Positions 1 to 13,100 of a stretch of 64,000 nt of DNA are shown piece by piece. Source of the DNA: Sclerotinia nivalis. Its lineage: Eukaryota; Ascomycota; Leotiomycetes; Helotiales; Sclerotiniaceae. The position numbers and the translations under genes were made by a program. Each line of letters starts with the position of its first letter. Positions within the stretch are counted from its first letter, which is position 1. Where the stretch lies: the NCBI GenBank assembly GCA_029531795.1, contig JAPEIS010000014.1, forward strand, positions 1,488,001 to 1,552,000, given 5' to 3'. The notes under the pieces are model-generated. The model was not told the DNA's origin. It was given only the letters and a program-made list of their open reading frames with translations, and ran no database searches.

Positions 1-33
1 ATCTTATCTCCCTTTACGATTATAATATAAGAG

Positions 34-1184
34 TGGAGGCAAAGGTAACCGATCTACAATCTGCAGTTCAAAAGCTTACTTTCGATCTGCAAATCGAGAA
101 AACTGTATTCATACAATAAAAGGAGAAGAACAATAGATTAATTGTCTATCTAACTCAACTTCATCCCATCCCTATCGCCCCGTCTGTTTCAACCGACTCT
201 TCGCCCTTGACACTTGTTACAATTCCGACCACTACTCCTGTTCTATCGAAGCCTTAATTGAATAAGAAGATACTTGATCCCACACTGTTTGATAGAACGA
301 AAATCGATCTTGATCGATTTGTCGATCAAATACAGAATAAAATATATATCAATTCTGATCGCTTTACTTCCCTATATTCCCATCTGATTTATATAACTAG
401 AAGATTAATTGGACCCGTTGCTGTACAAATTCGATTATATAATACCAAAGGGCAATTTGTTAAACTTGTTGATTATAAGGATCTATTATAAATACTGGAA
501 AAAGCTTATAGAAACCAGAACAAACAAATCGAGGCCCGGAAACTCTTGATCAATTTGAAATAAAGGAACCAATCGTTTTATGTTTTCTATACTGAATTCC
601 AGAGACTAACATTGGAAGCCAGGATGACCGACAACAATAGTATTCTGATTATTCTATTAGAACAAATTTTGTCAAACGAATTGAAAAACCAGATTGTTAC
701 TATTGAGCTACCTACAAATAGTACTAATATATTCGCTGTTTTCATATAAACATTGAAGAATCGCCATCTGTATCTAATAAGACCGACCGGTTCCGGTCGC
801 AACCCAATCGTCCCGTTGCCCTGTACTACAACTCAAAACCTGAATTCTGTTAACTATACCTCTGCTCTATCTCCGAATACTATTATCCGACCTATTGCTC
901 TTGTTACGACTATACCTATTGGAGACCCAATGGATCTTAGTTCCCAAAGACGTACTAATAAACATGAACAAAAAGAATACTTCCGTTGTAAATCGATCGA
1001 TCACCGTATGAAAGATTGCCCGTTCCTAGATAATCGTCCTATACAAGCTAAAGCTAGCCTTACTAATCCTGCCCCACTATCCCTTGTTCCGTCTTCCGCC
1101 CAGATTCAACCGTATGCTATATCACTGTACAATCTATCCCCTCCCGGTTCCCCGAATTCGGAAAACGGAATCCACCTGGCATAA
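34..1184 (+). pseudogene. gag of Chromo-A copy A1, degenerate
   Basis: This encodes the capsid/nucleocapsid precursor that packages element RNA. One frame runs from about 34 to the TAA at 1182-1184, broken by stops near 117, 489, 561 and 748. The segment at 258-491 (NKKILDP...DRFVDQIQNK) is shared with the gag of copies A2 and A3. A CCHC zinc knuckle lies near 982-1020 as YFRCKSIDHRMKDC: the first Cys is Tyr and the Gly before His is Asp, both fitting G-to-A change, while the spacing is kept. A Pro/Ser-rich tail follows. The start codon cannot be fixed because the 5' end is close to or beyond the window edge. Pol lies in the -1 frame. Confidence 0.8.
1160..1166 (+). promoter_or_regulatory. 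remnant -1 ribosomal frameshift heptamer at gag/pol junction
   Basis: The heptamer reads GGAAAAC here and GGGAAAC at the same place in copy A3. In the gag frame the intact form is split as G GGA AAC, the phase needed for tandem -1 slippage. It is 15 bases before the gag stop codon, and pol is open in the -1 frame across it. G-to-A change at 1162 explains the difference. GGGAAAC is a known slippery heptamer in other systems. I do not see a clear downstream pseudoknot. Confidence 0.6.
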
Positions 1185-4100
1185 ATCGTTATCAGACGAA
1201 AACCCTACGCATACTACACCTGTCCGTCGCTACAACTCAAGGTTTATCTTTCGCTGAAGAAACAAACAATCGAGCAAATCTAATGATATTGTCTGTTACT
1301 ATCCTATCAACGCCTGATCGATCCTGTCTCATTTATACTATAGTGAATAGCGGATGCGAAGGATATGCTTTTGTAGACCGAAGTTGAGTGGAAGCTATCA
1401 AACTCCCAATATACAAATTATCTGTTCCGTTCGAAGTCATTGGATTCAATGGAAAAATACTGCCCGAAAACCAAGTGGATTGTTATATTCTAACCGATCT
1501 GCAAATCAACGATCATTATAAGAAAAGATCGAAAATCTACATTACTAAACTAGTTCATTATCCGATTGTCTTGAGGTTGATCTGGCTAAAGAAGTACGAT
1601 CTTTATATCGGATTTGCATTCAATACCTTTTGCTTCGATAACGAGTTTTGCCGGAAGTCCTGTAATACGCCTGTGCAACCATCGAATGTCCGAGCCTTAT
1701 CCGATATCCTTATCAAAGCCTGTTCTATTTATCTACTGTTTTGTTCTGAAGCGTTAAAGAAAAGAGATATAGCAAACGTTTCAATCCGAGCTTGCTCGAT
1801 GTATATCTATCGAGGCTACAAGATGTTCCAAGTTAGTATCGATTTGATAAACTGAATCCTGAAAGAAAAAGAAGATTTTGCTCCCGAAAATCTGTTTACT
1901 GAATTCCGTTCGTGAATCGACGTATTTTCTCTATATAATGCTGACAAACTACCTTTGCACTGTCTATACGATTATGATATCCGATTGCAAGATGGGGCTA
2001 AGCTATCGTTTGGAGCTCTGTATTCAATGTCTCGGGACGAATTGAAAGCTTTACAAGAATGGTTAAAGGAAAACCTAGCAAAAGAATTCATCCAACCGAA
2101 TTCCTTCGCTTCCGTTTCGTTTGTTTTATTTGTTAAAAAACCTAGTGGTAGTTTTCGATTCTGTGTAGACTATCATATATTGAATAACCTATCTATGAAA
2201 GATCGATATCTGTTATCTTTAATTAAAAAATCCTTGAATAATCTGAAAGGAATGAAGTATTTTACAAAAATAGATATCATTTCGATCTTCAATAATATCC
2301 GAATCAAGGAAGGACAAGAATACCTAATTGCATTCTGTACCCGATTCGGCCTGTTCGAAACCTTAATCATACTGTTCGGGCTGATTGGAGTTCCAGCAAC
2401 GTTTCAACGATTTATCAACGATACTCTAAGAGAATATTTAGATATATTCTGTATTGTTTATTTAAATGATATTCTGATTTATAGTAAGACCCGTTCTGAA
2501 TATATAAAGTATATACAAAAGGTATTAAACGTTTTACAGAAAGCCGAATTGTATGCCAATCTGTTGAAATGCGAATTCCTGAAACCTGAAACGAAATTCC
2601 TGGGCCTAATTGTAGACCGAAAAGGGATCCGAATGGACCCAACCAAGATTAAGACCATAATTGATTGGAAAACGCCGAAGAATCTAATGGATGTATAAAT
2701 ATTTATAGGATTTAGCAATTTCTATCGATGTTTTATTCGTAACTTCTCCTCGATCATTCGCTCGATAGTAAACCTGACCAAGAAGGATATAGCCTTCCAA
2801 TGGGATCCTGATTGTGAGAAATCGTTCTCGAATCTGAAAACCGTATTTACAGCAGCACCTATATTAACCTCTTTCGATTGGAAGAAAGATATAATCCTAG
2901 AAACGAATACATCGGATTATGTATCTGCTGAAATCCTTTCCCAATATGATGACAATAAGATTCTAAAACCTATTGTATATTTCTCAAAGAAGCATTCGAT
3001 TACAAAATATAACTACAAGATTTATAATAAAGAATTACTAGCAATTATCCGTTGTTTCGAAAAGTAACGATCCGAATTAGAAAACACTTTTTCCCTGATC
3101 AAGATCATCACAGATCATAAAAATCTAGAATACTTTACGATAACAAAGCTATTGAATCGTTGTCAAACCTATTGATCTGAATTTCTGTCCCGTTTCAATT
3201 TCAAGATTACATACCGTTCCGGAAAGCAAAAAACGAAACCCGATACTCTAACCAGGAGATTAGAGGATTTGTCTAAAGAAAGAGATGAATACCTTCTTTA
3301 TCAAAATCAGATTATTCTGAAAATCGAAAATCTAGATACAAATCTGTTTTCTATTGTTAAATCAAAGAAGAAAATCCGTTTCGTGATTACAATTTGTAAC
3401 CAAATTCATACCGATACTTCATCATCTATCCGCAATCCCGAACTATTTGTCCGCGAATCTAAATTACCTGTTTGTGAATCTAAACCATCTGTAATACCCG
3501 ATAACCCAATCCCTATCCAATTGTCTAAATCTATATAATTGGAACCCCTTGAAGAATTGAAACCTTTGCTCGTTGAAATTTACCTATCCGACCCGCTTCT
3601 GCTATCGATCTTAAAGGTTTTAAAAAAGAATATTGCTAGATACTCATATATCACATTATCTAAATGTATTGTGAATAATGATCTATTATATTATCGTAAA
3701 AAGCTTTATATTCCTAACTACGATCCTCTGAAAACAAAGCTCCTTCGAATGATTTACGATTCCTTTATTGTCGGATACCCATACCATACCCGTACCTTCG
3801 AATTGCTTTCCCGAAATTACTATTAATCTGGATATTACGATTATATTTCCTATTGGATACACAATTGTTATAGTTGCTATCGAGCCACCCCGAACCGTAA
3901 AGGACAAAAAGAAATCTTATACCCTCTCCCGATCCCGCAACAAGTCTAAAAAGATATCTCAATCGATTTCATCATTTATCTTCCGAAAAGCTCTGAGTAC
4001 GATACGATATTTATTGTAATCGATCGATTGACCAAAATGAAGCATTTTCTGCCTTACCAAGGAATCTGTAACTCCGAAGAAGTCTCCCGTTTGTTCCTGA

Positions 4101-5056
4101 AGCATATATAGAAGTTCTACAATCTGCTACAAACCATTATATCCGATCATAGAACTCAATTTATCTCTGACTTCTGAAAGCATATCTGTAAACGACTAGA
4201 TACTATTTCAAAGTTGTCGACAACTTATCATCCTAAAACCGATAGACAAACGAAAAAAGCGAATACAATACTCGAATAATACCTTCGCTTGTATATATCC
4301 TATCTGCAGGACAACTAGTCCGAATAGCTACCGATTGCCGAATTCTCGATTAATTCTGTCTAATCCAAAAGCTTCCGTCTATCGCTGTTCTTTGCCAATT
4401 ATGATTTCCATCCCCGAATAGATTTCGAACCCATTGCGCTCTCCGATCGCCCTGAAGTCCTGAACACTAAGGAATTCGTCAAAAAGATGAAATCGATCAT
4501 CGATCACCTAAAGATCGAACTGACCACTAGTCAAGCTTGCTATTCGAAGAATACCGATTCCCACTATTCGCCTACCCATCGATACCAGCCTAGAGATCTA
4601 ATCTGATTTAATACTAAAAATATCCGAACTCTTCATCCCCAGAAAAAACTAGATTGGAAGAACTTAGATCCCTTTCGAATTCTGAAGGATATAAACTTGT
4701 ACATTTACGAATTGGAACTCCCTACCTTTATGAGAAATCATCCGATCTTTCATATTAACCTATTGTATCCCACCAATGATGATTTTGTCCCCGATCAACG
4801 CAACCTATTTCCCCCTTCTGTCGAAGTTGAAGGCATTGAGCAATTCGATATAAAGGAAGTCCTGGATTTCCAATAGAAACATCGGAGCCATAATGGTCTT
4901 CGTTTGAAGTATACTATCCGATGGGTAGGCTATAATACGCCTACCGAAAAGCCTACAAAGTATTTGGAGAATATTCAAGAACTGATTTGTAATTATCACC
5001 ATCGTTATCCGGATAAACCTGATCCCCCTAATCGTCTCAACGAAGCTCGACCCTAA
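1181..5056 (+). pseudogene. pol of Chromo-A copy A1 (PR-RT-RNase H-IN-chromodomain), degenerate
   Basis: The polyprotein copies and integrates the element, and all of it lies in one frame, -1 relative to gag. The protease motif near 1342 reads VNSGCEGYAFVD, with the catalytic Asp now Asn. Reverse transcriptase covers about 1955-2700: [26 protein letters not shown] and YLND in place of YLDD. RNase H covers about 2870-3250: ETNTSD (first Asp lost), YNKELLAI and DHKNLEYF. Integrase covers about 3540-4700: CysXXCys of the zinc domain, SIDF and SDHRTQF with Asp kept, and QTKKAN where Glu is Lys. A chromodomain lies at about 4815-5000 (LKYTIRWVGY). Internal stops, for example at 1385, 2696, 3065, 3536, 3824 and 4108, prevent expression. 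Confidence 0.9.
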
Positions 5057-5065
5057 GAAGGGGAA
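5055..5065 (+). other. polypurine tract of A1
   Basis: AAGAAGGGGAA lies three bases (TAC) before the 3' LTR. In LTR elements such a tract primes plus-strand DNA synthesis. Chromo-B has the same layout: a purine run, TAC, then the LTR. Confidence 0.7.
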
Positions 5066-5068
5066 TAC

Positions 5069-5281
5069 TATCACGGAATCCCCGTATATGGTATACGGAG
5101 ACTACTCGGGTTCCGACCCATAGGAATCGGACCTCGGATAAGTGTAGGCTAGCCCCGGTCAGGGCTAGTGCTACACATAAATGTATTTAAGAAACCGTTC
5201 CTTTTATAGAAACGTAGCTCTTCGAGCTACATCTTATTAATAAAAGTGATTCCTGTTGTCCTGTCTGTTGCCTCTATGATA
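5069..5281 (+). repeat. 3' LTR of Chromo-A copy A1 (213 bp)
   Basis: It starts TATCACGG (from TGTCACGG) and ends TATGATA (from a CCGTGACA-type end). Its 213-bp length equals that of the LTRs at 42612-42824, 45029-45241 and 50563-50775. It contains GC-rich inverted repeats (the CCGTATA/TATACGG pair and GCTAGCCCCGG...GGGCTAG) and the conserved block AACGTAGCTCTTCGAGCTAC near the end. Confidence 0.92.
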
Positions 5282-8200
5282 TTCTGATATACTTTCTGGA
5301 TTGTTCTTTTGTATCCAACAAAAGTTATTCCTAGCTTCATTAAAAGAAAACTATTTTGGATTATAACAAAACCTTTCACTTTTTAGTTCTTCAAAATCCA
5401 TAAAGTTCTTTTCATATCTTTTCCAATAGATAAAGTTTCTAAAGAACTGAATTGGGAAATTTTCTATTCAGCTTAAATCGCTTTTGCGAATATTTAAAGT
5501 ATTTGAAAATCTTTCAATTTTATTTGTTATCTTTTTCATTTACTTAATAAAATTTGCAATAGATATTACAAAATCTGGAAATTGTAAAAGTTTATTAGCT
5601 AGCTTTATAGTTGTTGATATATTTGATGAGAGATTGTATTTATTAAATGTATTTAATGTTTCAAATAATAATTGGGATTATAAAGAGAACTTCTTTAGTA
5701 TTAACGTATTGATTGGTATAGTGGTAATCTTTGCTTAAATTTCAATAAAAAAAGAAACCAATTCGTTATTAAAAGATTAAGAATCATATATTGCTATAAG
5801 TTTTGTTTAAGAATGTATATTATGTATAATCTGTATATTTGTGAATTTAGTGTTGTGAGTAATCAATTATATTAAAAAGTCTCTTTCTTTATTAATCCAA
5901 TCAAAAAATTCTTTGAGAAAGAATTTATACACTTCTTTCCAAACAGATGTATTGTATTCATTAAGATTACCAAATCTGCGAATATATATAATATAGTATA
6001 ACAAAATATATCATTTAGGGTAGTTCCATTGTAGTAAACTATATTTGTCTTTAGGACGTTGATTTCGAAATGTAGTTTTGGTTTTATATATTCGTTTTAA
6101 TGTATATTCCAAATAACCCAAAGTTTTATCATCAAAAAAAGATGATAAAATAAAAATAGCAAAATCCGTAACAGCTTTAATATATTTCAAAGTATTTGGT
6201 ATATTACGAAACAAAAAAGCTATTATTGCTATTAAAATGTATATGATATCTTTCTGTTCAGTATTAGTTTATTACTAAACTGTATTGTAATAAATGAAAT
6301 GGTTTAGATTTGGGAAATGAGATACTTGGCGAAATCTAGTATCAAGTTTTTCAATTCCAATAATATCGTGGTATAACTTTTTTTTAGTTTTGCTAATAGA
6401 CGTTTTAATCTTTCGAATTTTTGGATGCAAGACTATAAACGAAGTTTCAATTTATTTTATCAAATTTGTATTTAAACCTTTATAGATTTGATAAAGAATA
6501 TCTATAGTTATATATTCATGAATATTACAATAAAAAAGATGCTAAACAAAATTATCCTGTATATAAATCTAATTAGAGGTATCTTTTAGTTTCTATTTAT
6601 TTTTATAATTCAAAGCTTCTATATCTATTTTTTGTTTCCTAATTTGTTTTTGTATTTGTTTATATATTTGGGGAGGATATTGATAAAGAATATATTGACA
6701 ATTGTTAAGATCACATAGGCAAAGAATCAATTAGTCGTAAAACCGTAGCCAAACTTTTCATTACCCTTTCTAATCATGAATAAACTATTACTTTTAAGTT
6801 CAATCAATAAAGAGATATCAGAACGCCTATAGTTCGCCACCATTCCTGTCCTTTCATAAGCAATACAAAGAAGCTTGTTTACTAAACATTCCAAACTGAT
6901 CGATGACGTTCCTACGCTGATGATTCGAAATGAGAACGCCTCCGTTTAGGTTTCTTGTTTTGACGAAACTGTTGCGTGATCGTAACAACAATCATCTAAT
7001 AAAACTTGATAAATAATATAATATTGAAGAACTTTGATATCAATAATTAATACTTGCTTTTCATAATCGACAATAATATTTGCAAAAATAGAATAGCAGT
7101 ATCGAACTCGACCGTTTGTATAATGAAAAAAAGCATCAGATTTCAAAAATGTTTGTAAAACTGGAAAAAAGATATTAGCTTTATTAATATAAAAAAAAAA
7201 GAGGATAGATTTAAAGAAATTGTAAAAACTTATGTTTTAATATTAATTTAAATGATTTATAGTAAATATGAAATTTGATTATATAAGTTATTTCTGGCTG
7301 AATTGCTTTAATTAGCCTTTTAAATATTGGAATAAATCTAAGAAACAGTTTGTTTAATAACTTTTGTTGTTTTCTAATCTATTGTGATAAGTTTCCAATA
7401 GTAATATAAACAAACCAAACAGATATATCCCTATATAATTTTATTAATTGTGTTTTATCGCTTATAATTATTAATAGAATAATAATTATTCTAAAAGGCA
7501 ACTTCTTTTGTATATTCTATTACCAAATTCCAATATACATTTCGCTATATATTCGGTAATCTTCTGAGTTAAATTGATAGATCGACATTTAAAATAGATC
7601 TAAAACGAAAAACTGATACTTAAACAAAAAACAAATACAATCAATAATATTTCGATATTGAATCTTCATCTTCAATAAAGGTAATATAATTAGAATATTC
7701 TCGAAAGTAATAGTATCAATCAATCAAATATTATAATTTGGAATATTATAGGGAATACTATAAAGCCAATTCTTGACTTACTTATAACTTTTAATGAAAA
7801 CTAATTACTGAAGAATAGGATTTTGTAGAAACTCATTGATTGTTCTTTTCGAGATTGCTGAACAAAGTTACCAAGTATATATTTTGTAGATTATTTTCGA
7901 AGGAAAAGACACCCATCAATCTAATTCTATAAATGAAGAAAATTTTAATTGAATCTAAAGTTCATCTTTTAAGTTTGACAAAAGTCTATCAATATCAACT
8001 ACAATAACTATATACTTTCCATTTTATATATAAAAGTTTTCTATTATTGAAATATATAAATATATAATTCTTGAAATCAAAAAATATAGATTTTGTTATT
8101 GTTTTGGTATTTCGTTACCAATTGGCTTTTGTATTATAAAATTCTTGAAATCAATATCATTAATATTTTCTGTATTATTATTGATATCATTTCTTATTTC

Positions 8201-8400
8201 GGTATCCTTAAAGCTAATATTATTTTCCGAATTGTAATAGTATTCATCTATCACAAATAAACTAATATAATCGTTGTTTAGATAAAAAGGTAAATTGTAA
8301 TCGAAAAAGTTTTGATAATTGAAACAAGGTAAGGTTGAATTGCAACTAAAAAAGTTTGAAATGAAAAACAACAATAAAAAAGCATTTTTAATATCCTTAT
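5282..8400 (-). pseudogene. Plavaka/KDZ-like DNA transposase relic
   Basis: Reading the reverse strand and ignoring stops recovers a protein resembling the large transposases of fungal Plavaka-type cut-and-paste elements. Segments in N-to-C order are: an acidic Asn-rich stretch with two Cys (8374-8096); GRVRYCYSIFANIIVDYEKQ (about 7100); FRNIPNTLKYIKAVTDFAI (6211 downward); a segment ending RNQRPKDKYSLLQWNYPK near 6015; and FGNLNEYNTSVWKEVYKFFL (about 5960-5900). C-terminal pieces such as YWKRYEKNFMDFEELKSE (about 5430-5380) reach the A1 LTR edge, so A1 appears to have inserted in this gene. The family is assigned from remembered motif style, not a search. Terminal repeats and the true ends are not visible. 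It could be another DDE-type family. Confidence 0.55.
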
Positions 8401-9238
8401 ACTTGAAATTATTAATAGCATCTAAGAAAGTGTATTAGCTTTTATAATTTAATAGCTTTAATTTAAATATCAAAGATATCACTTTACCAATACCTATACT
8501 ATCATTTATACAACCAAAAGTATTACTAATATTCTCCCTTTCTTCCAAACGTTATATATTATATTCTTTTTCTTGATCTTTTTATTGTCTTTTACAAACT
8601 TTATAAGAATTTTTATGATTTGTTAAATCCTTCAATTATTTCAACTATTTATAACAATATACATAAGAAAATGTTATACTGAACAACTATACAATAATGT
8701 TTGATAAAATAATAAATATAGTAATAAAGTATTGTAATAAAATATAATAGTAAAATATAATAGCTAATTCCAAATACAATTAGCTTGATACCGCTTTACA
8801 GTTTTTTATACAAAACTGCATATTTCATCTATTCATTTTCTATATATATATAAAAAACTTATATCTATAAAAAGATTCATTACTACTTTATACCTTTCCA
8901 AGATTTACAAGATTCTTTAACAAGTTTATATTGCTTTTTCTAAAGCTAAAACTAGCTTCTATAGATTTCTGATACTCTTTCTTTTTCTCTAATAACATTA
9001 TACTTAGACCTCAAAAAGTCCTTATCATTTCTAACCAAACACTACTTATAATTCTATTTGCTTTACCTACTTTTAAATACTTTTATTTATATTCTTTCTA
9101 TTTACACTTTTTACCTTCTATATCTTTCATATTCATTTACGAATACTACTTTTAGAACTTCCTAACTTTATCTTTTTTTACTTCAAGCTATTAAACTATT
9201 CAAAACATTAATATTTAAAATAACTACTGCAAACCTAC
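8401..9238. other. AT-rich stretch without recognisable gene
   Basis: Highly AT-rich sequence with frequent stops in all frames. It may include eroded 5' sequence of the transposase to its left, but nothing can be aligned by eye. Confidence 0.5.
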
Positions 9239-9620
9239 CCTTTGCCTCTTTCTACATTATAGATTCACTTTTTAAAGGTTATATTTTAATAACCTCAAAG
9301 CTTGTTAAAGAGTTTGACATTCTCAGAGAAATACTTGTAAACCAACTTTTAATACCGATATCTATAAAATTAAACAACCACCTTATTCAACAAAATATTG
9401 ATTCTATTATTCAAAGATTTGCAACAGATTAAAATAAAACCTTATTAACCTCTTTGATTACAAATACAATTGTTCATTTAGCTAATCATCCTATATAGAA
9501 TACTACTATAGTTTACATCAAAATATACAATCCATCTGGAGAATAGTTAAAATAAAGACTTAAAATTTATCTTCAGCGAATAAATTCAAATAAAGAAAAA
9601 ACTTTCAAAAGATCTGACAT
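9239..9620 (+). pseudogene. unidentified coding relic
   Basis: One plus-strand frame stays open over about 125 codons, apart from TAA/TAG that would be Gln before C-to-T change. Visible segments include LVKEFDILREILVNQLLIPI, LLTSLITNTIVHLANHPI and KIYNPSGE. The opening IDSLFKGYILITSKLVKEF faintly recalls the DSG active-site region of retroelement aspartic proteases (Asp-Ser then Gly-Tyr), but the match is too weak to name. Other element parts would be expected alongside and are not seen. Confidence 0.3.
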
Positions 9621-9827
9621 TATACTATAGTATAATAAGTATTATAAGGTTTTCTTTAAATCAAGGATTTTATTTAACTTTTAATACCTTTTAGATTTGA
9701 CTTCAATTCTGGGTAATAATTCTTTAGGTAGCATTATAGATGTGTTCCTATTTCAACAATATCAATCTTCCCTGGCCCCATCGTCTGATATTAAAAATAT
9801 TTTCTTTTATTCTTCTTTTTACCATTT

Positions 9828-9971
9828 TGTATTTCAATTATGACCGCTAAACCAGCCTTTCTTTGTATCTCAATTATAACCGTCAAGCTAGTCTTTTTTT
9901 GTATCTCAATTATGGCCGTCAAGTCAGCCTCCCTCTGTATCTCAACTATGGCCGTCAAGCTAGCCTCCCTT
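9828..9971. repeat. 36-bp tandem repeat, 4 units
   Basis: Four head-to-tail units start at 9828, 9864, 9900 and 9936 with the motif TGTATYTCAAYTATGRCCG. A partial fifth start lies at 9972. On the reverse strand each unit encodes 12 residues, such as REASLTAIVEIQ, so an open 61-codon frame crosses the array. Units differ mostly by transitions. A protein-coding role is possible but unsupported by any flanking homology. Confidence 0.9.
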
Positions 9972-10179
9972 TGCATTCTTTATGTATCTTGAATCAACGC
10001 TAGCATCGCTGTATTGCGAGCCTTCTATAATGGGGATATTTGCGATAAATGATATAGAAATCGATATTCAAAAGCTTGAACTTTCAGACGAAAAGATTAA
10101 TATTTGAAATGATATTTTATATATATTCCTTTTTGATTCAATGAATCCTATTGATCAATAATCCGAACTAAATATATCC

Positions 10180-13100
10180 TTGAAGAAACTCATAACGACC
10201 CTCGAAGAAACTAAGATGTTTGATCCAGCAAAGTACGAACTTTACCTTCTTGATGATCCTAAAGATCCAATTCATATAAGGAAGGTGCAAATCGCTATTA
10301 GAAATATTATCAAAATAACTAAAAAGAACATTGTAATTGATACTATTTTGAAATTCGAAATTCGAGATATTCAATCAAAATCGAGTACTCATCTTCTTTC
10401 AGTAAAGGAAGCTAATATCAAAGAACAAGTACAATTTGAAGGAAAGACCTATAAGAATGTAAAATTGGATATAAGAGTTTCAAAGCGGAAAATGGAAATA
10501 CTTTTAAAGTCCGAATTATCAAAAAAGAAGCCTTTATTACAATTGTTAAATGAAAATATATTTTTTGAAGATAAAAGGTTAGAGATTCAAATGGAATATT
10601 CGATAAAGCCTAAACTTAATATACTTATTATATTTCGAAGGTCTGATACCGTTATCAGTGATGATCAAGAAGATACAAGTATTGAGGATTTAGATGAGAT
10701 GAAATTTCAGAAATTTAATTTGGGGGTTGAAGAATCCTCAAACGCAGTATAAGATATTGTAATACATTAAAATGCTTGAAATTAATAAAAAAAAGGTATA
10801 TTAATAATGCAAGATTTTTTATCGAATTACAAACTTCGAATATCTTTGATTCCAATAATGAATATAGATGGGATATATTTTGTAAGTTTTATAAGTAAAG
10901 CAAATCGCAGAAACTGTTAGAGAAGTTTGAGCTTCCTAAAATCAATCCCGAATTCTATTCCAAGATTTATCAAGCATATAATGTGTTCTGGATACTTTGT
11001 CAAATAATATATAGCTGTCCGGATAATGTTAATACAGATGAAATAGATCTTGAAAAAACATTATAGCTTTGGTTATACATTTATATATTAATAGAGTTAT
11101 AGTATACGAAACTTTATATTAAAAGATTATTAGTGTAGTATATTAATAAGAATAATAAAGACTTTTTTATATTATATTTTTCTATCAACTTCTTCAATGT
11201 TTAATATTCATATATATCAAATAGTATATCAAAAAGACTTATTGTAATGCTCTACAATACACTATATTTTATAATTGTTTTATAACAAAATCTAATATAA
11301 TAGAAGATTCAATTGAAGAAATGTACTTTATCCGAAAAAAGAGGAAAAGAATGATACATTGTAGTTTTCGTTGAGCACGATTACAGTCCAGATAAGAGTG
11401 TCCTTGCTAAAATGGGTGGCTTGATTAATATTTGTAAATATATAGATTGTAAAGATGAAATCTGTTTTCAATTTATTGTTTTGATTGTAGTTATAAATTT
11501 AATAGATTCAAACAAGTATCCGTTAGAGGAAGTTACTAGATGCTTTGATATATCTGTATTGAATGAATTCAATGAAGAAATAATCGATGGATCAAGTTGG
11601 GGATTAATGATATAGAATGAATTTTATAGAGTATAGTATATTGAAACTAATATTGTTCGGGTTTTCAAAGATAAAATAAACAATGCTTGATATTATCGAG
11701 ATGAATTAATTCAATCTAAAAAGAATGCTTTTAATTGTATGCCTTATTTTTTTGGACTTTCTGGAACTTCAATTACTTCAGAACTTATCAATCTTGATGT
11801 TGTCGTGTCTGTTATAACAGATCCTGAGATATTATTAAATGAAAAAGGCTTTAAAAGTAAAAATGATATTGATAAGAAAGCTTCAAGTTGGTGTTACAAA
11901 GGAATCCAATCAAAAAATTTAGTTATATTTATTCAGAAGTATAAAGAAATCATCTTTAAAGTGAAAGTTTTCTTCAAAAGTTAAGGAATTATTGAAGGAG
12001 AGGTTACTAAATTTTTGATATGTATATATAAAATCGAGATATCTTTAGAGGTATTGTAATTGTTGAAAGGATATAGCGAAAAGCAAGTTGATTTGTTTCG
12101 AAAATTAATAATTAGAAGAACTGTAAATGCTTTATAAATGGAAAGAGAAATTATTTAATTATTTAAATTTATTAAAGAACGAAAATTTATTTTCTTAAAA
12201 GAGAAGTATATTGAGGGGATTAGAATATTTATGAAGAAAGTAAAGAAAGAAATGTAAAAGATTAAAGTTGGGATTGATAAAGTTTTGAATATTCTATTTT
12301 TAGTTTAGATAAGTTTTAACTTTAGAGTGTATAGGTTATATATCAATTTCCCTGTATTTGGTTTTATATTTGTACAAACTAAAGTTGTTGGAAAAACCTT
12401 TGAAATCAATATTGATTTCTTGAACAAATCTAGTATTTGGATGATGATATTTCGAAAGGAAATCAATGTATTATAATTTGATTTATATCTTGAAGAGTTA
12501 TTTATAAATAATAAGATTAATTTTCTTGTTGAGGAAATTAAAGTTATAGAAGTAGAAAACAATAAAACAAAATAGTTTCGTTAAGAGATTTTTATTAAAT
12601 TGTATTAATCCTTCTGCATATTAAGTGAAAATAGTTTATCGGATTTAGAGGATTCCGAAAATGATAATGTTATTATTCCGAGACTATACAAAAAGATATT
12701 TTCGAATGAAAGAAAAAAAGTATAGAGATTAATTATTGCTGAAATGATAGAATAGTTAAACGAAATAAAACTAGAAAAGCTTTTTGTTGTATATACTGAT
12801 CTATTTTCTATTGTTTTTATTTATTTTGTATATTTTCTTTAAGTTTAGTTTCAAGAAGTTGAAATTAATATAATTTAGTATTTGTATATTTTCCGTTTAG
12901 AATCTAAATGCTTCATTGTTTGAAATGATTAGGATCCCAATGTCCAAAGTGAACTTATTGTAGTCTTTAATTTTGAAGTGCCTTTAGAAAACTTCAAATC
13001 ATTAGTGGCAGAATGGTAAACTATACAAAACACGAATATATTCATTTCTTATATTAATTTGGTAGGGATTGGTTACAATATATAGGTAGCAAATAGGTTT

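Larger units (their letters stand above)
1..5281 (+). mobile_element. Chromo-A copy A1, Ty3/gypsy chromovirus (5' LTR outside window)
   Basis: This is the 3' portion of an LTR retrotransposon. It reads gag, protease, reverse transcriptase, RNase H, integrase, chromodomain, polypurine tract and 3' LTR, which is the Ty3/gypsy order. The 5' LTR lies left of the window. The same family recurs as full-length copy A3 (45029-50775, reverse strand), and this defines the limits here. The copy is inactivated: in-frame TAA/TAG/TGA and catalytic changes (protease D to N, RT YLDD to YLND, RNase H D to N, integrase E to K) are all explained by G-to-A or C-to-T transitions. It sits in a Plavaka-like transposase relic whose reading resumes right after the LTR. 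Confidence 0.9.

Noticed and set aside
5484..5738. 84-codon plus-strand ORF with hydrophobic start
   Set aside because: The reverse strand here reads as the C-terminal part of the transposase relic. The ORF is a shadow.
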